Shown here: one piece after another, positions 61,501 to 64,000 of the stretch
Numbering within the stretch: the stretch's first letter is position 1
Layout: each line of letters begins with the position of its first letter
NCBI GenBank assembly: GCA_900660155.1
Contig: CABFPE010000224.1
Location: 120,932 to 184,931, forward strand
Direction of reading: 5' to 3'
Length of the DNA: 64,000 bases
Source: Hofstenia miamia
Taxonomy: Eukaryota; Xenacoelomorpha; Acoela; Hofsteniidae
The notes under the pieces: model-generated
The model's input: only the letters and a program-made list of their open reading frames with translations
Database searches by the model: none
What the model was told of the DNA's origin: nothing
Position numbers and translations under genes: made by a program

Positions 61501-63469
61501 TCAGAAAAAATTATTTGCATAAAAATTGGGATTTGACAATGTAGTGGCATTCTTTTTTACCTTTTGATCGTATCCTCGAGATAACATGAATCATCTTCCT
61601 TCCTTCCAATGAACTATGTGCTGGAGGTCAAATAATGACTTATAAGGTTGGAATATCAAATTCTTTCAATTGCAGAATTGATGCTGAAGCGCAGATTCAA
61701 AGGCTTATATTTTTGTGGAATGGAGGTTTGCAACAGCCGTAAGATACTTTTCTCATTTGAATACATACCTCAATCTTCATGATCGTCTGCATACCGCTTA
61801 TTTGCGGTTCAATAGACAATGCTTTGATAAACGTTCATCAATAATCAAGAAGCTCACAATTGTCCAAATGTGTAAATATATTCACAAGAAGTACTCCAGA
61901 AATGCCGCTCGGTATATTCAACACGTTAATATAGAAAATTGAAGCCAGATAGGATTTCAATCAAATTTTCACTGTTACATTATAACGTTTAGGCCGCAAA
62001 TTCATCCCAATTGTCTGATTATATGAATATTATAGAACCTTCAAATAAATATATACAAAAATAATAATACATATATAATATTAATCTTTTTCCACTAACT
62101 TAAAAAGTCATGAAGTTTGGACATAAACGGCAACTATTTTATAGAACCTTAAATCCATCTGTTGGTGCAAAATACACGAACAGTTAATGTTTTATTATCT
62201 TGTACAGCTCATATTAGTTAAACAAAATCTTGTTAGAGCAAAATTGTGCAATCATGTGTTAAATCTATTCTTTCAGATTTGCGGTAAAATCATGTCTCTC
62301 TGTCTGTATTTCTAAATACAGTTGTTAGAATTCGTTATTTTTTAGATTCGGAGTGATCATTGTCAATCAAACCTCCGCCACCATCGACATGTATTTTGTC
62401 AATATTTCAACTTTCATTGTCAAAATATAACGATTTGAAATAATTTCAGTTTTAGGCGCAATAATTAAATATTAAATGGACAGGAAGTTAACAGGCCTCC
62501 AACAAGTGAGCTTTTCTATACACTTGAATGCTTCCAATGTTCAGGTGGCTCAATGGCATCTTTGGTCGTTGATATAACATGCGCACTGGCTTTGATTTGT
62601 GGAAATGGCTGCTACCTTGAGGCGCACATATCGCTTATCGGCAAAATTCCGTATTATCTTTCTCTTGCTGGCGTTACTGATAAGCAGTTTCTTTAGAATT
62701 CCACATTTAGTTCCCCACCGTATCCCCTCTATTTAATTTTGTAGAATTGCATGAAGATCAACTCTTGCCGAATTAATAATCCACCAAGAATATCTTATGC
62801 TTTTAGAGAGTCACGAACAGCAAATTTCATCTTTAACATTCAAAACTTCTTTAAGTTATACTGATGACGTGTCTGCTTTCACGATTAAATCATTTTATAA
62901 ATACTCAGTTAGAACTCATTCAAGTAATACATTGCGCCATCGACTAAATTTATGGCACATGTAGACATGTGTTGTTGTCAGTATGTACTTATTTTTCCAC
63001 TGTAAATAATCGCTTTGTACTCTCAGGGACCTCGTTGTAAGACAAGTTGGTTATATCGTTTCAACTGAAATTTTTGCATTTTTTAACATCAATTTCCATT
63101 CATTTAACTTTCGCCCGAAATAATGAAAATAATTGTTAACCTTTCTGAACAGTGTTGATATCTTTGAAGTTGATAGTTTTATAGTATTATCAAATTATAA
63201 CCAATCTGAAATAATCAAAGATTAGAAAGAAATGTTTGCTTTGGGCAGTTACTTTAGTTTTTGGTACTTCAACGGTAGAACATCAGTTGACACTTATTCA
63301 GCTACTTTTGCGTTTCATTTCAAACTCCTTTTAAATCAAAATGGCAGCTTGGTGTAGATTTATGAGTAATGTACATATAAATGTATGCTAATGTGAAGTG
63401 TCACTGATGGTACAATAAGCTTTCCCGTTTCGTTGATTTTATCCATTGCATATAGGATTTAATTTTGAA

Positions 63470-63688
63470 CAGGGGCGTACGCAAGGTTTTCAGACAAGGG
63501 AGACATCTCAGTGTGATCAACTTGAGTGACCAAATACTGTGCAAGGTCTTGTGAAATTTTCAAAATATTGAAAAAATAGATTCTGAAAATTCATCTCACC
63601 ACCTTAGTTCTTGTGGTAATCAATCAAAGTCAATGTTGAAAGCTAACGGGGGAGGCATTCGACAATTCTCCCCTTGCGTACGCTACTG
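63470..63688. mobile_element. hAT-like MITE (219 bp)
   Basis: It begins CAGGGGCGTACGCAAGG and ends TTGCGTACGCTACTG (complement CAGTAGCGTACGCAA), giving terminal inverted repeats of about 15 bases. The flanking 8-mers ATTTTGAA and ATTGTGCT agree at 5 of 8 positions. It is the same family as the 121-bp copy at 43870-43990. Confidence 0.82.
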
Positions 63689-64000
63689 ATTGTGCTTTGA
63701 AAATGTCCACCCATTTCATTTTGTTAGTGACTCTCTTCCTATTTATTCTATTGTAACAAAGTGTATATCCGTATAATAAGGTTTAAAACGTATTTATGTA
63801 TTTTATATACCAAAATCATGAATTTTATTAAAATCGCTGATGCAAGTAAGTAGCCCATATAAATTGCATTAAAGCCCCCTTTATCAATGAACTAGTGTTT
63901 TTCAAAATTATACAAAATAACCTGCTACATCTCTAAGACGTCTATCTTTATGTCTTTATTCCAATTGGCGAATATTCGGTTGGATTTGAAGGCTATAAAA

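Larger units (their letters stand above)
58437..64000 (+). other. NCX intron 2, 5' part (phase 2)
   Basis: Begins with donor GTAAAC. I looked for the expected continuation (GDLGPSTIVGSAAFN-type sequence) and did not find it, so the intron exceeds 5.5 kb. It contains a repeat fragment at 58498-58570, a hAT-like MITE at 63470-63688, and a stop-free stretch at 62469-62696 of unknown meaning. The rest is AT-rich DNA with no recognisable feature. Confidence 0.8.

Noticed and set aside
62345-62430. Open stretch after TTTTTAG as the third NCX exon
   Set aside because: The translation does not match the expected GDLGPSTIVGSAAFN region and no good donor follows.

Overview
This window is AT-rich animal genomic DNA (about one-third G+C by eye). 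It holds the first two recognisable coding exons of one gene, a Na+/Ca2+ exchanger of the SLC8/NCX family on the + strand. Exon 1 (24418-24604) carries a signal peptide and the extracellular N-terminus. Exon 2 (58190-58436) carries the first membrane helix and the alpha-1 ion-binding repeat. They are joined by a 33.6-kb phase-1 intron, and a second intron starts at 58437 and runs off the window. Such long introns, DNA-transposon debris and a coding region split after residues 62 and 145 suggest an invertebrate metazoan. The sequence does not let me name the phylum.

1-24258 is upstream, apparently intergenic DNA. It contains decayed DNA transposons: a hAT transposase C-terminus (11098-11432), a Mutator-like (MULE) element with a broken transposase (15764-18190), a deleted mariner-type element (22189-22800), pogo/Tc1-like ends at 15433 and 20114, and several hAT-like and pogo-like MITEs. 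24259-24414 is a 51-codon upstream open frame that stops three bases before the NCX start codon.

24605-58189 (intron 1) holds MITEs with readable target-site duplications (26029-26423, 27645-27935, 39366-39630, 43870-43990), an apparently exact 279-bp tandem duplication (33954-34511), TA microsatellites, and an interspersed repeat family (48490-48624, 55230-57454, 58498-58570) lying on both sides of exon 2. 58437-64000 is the start of intron 2, with one more hAT-like MITE near its end.

Several isolated N characters coincide with duplicated sequence (4287, 14004, 56265, 57025) or with transposon pieces wedged into a TA microsatellite (18234-19049). I read these as assembly joins rather than biology. 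I found no tRNA, rRNA, CRISPR array, retrovirus-like element or multi-gene system. The points most worth a second look are the upstream frame abutting the exchanger start, the repeat family around exon 2 and the MULE element.
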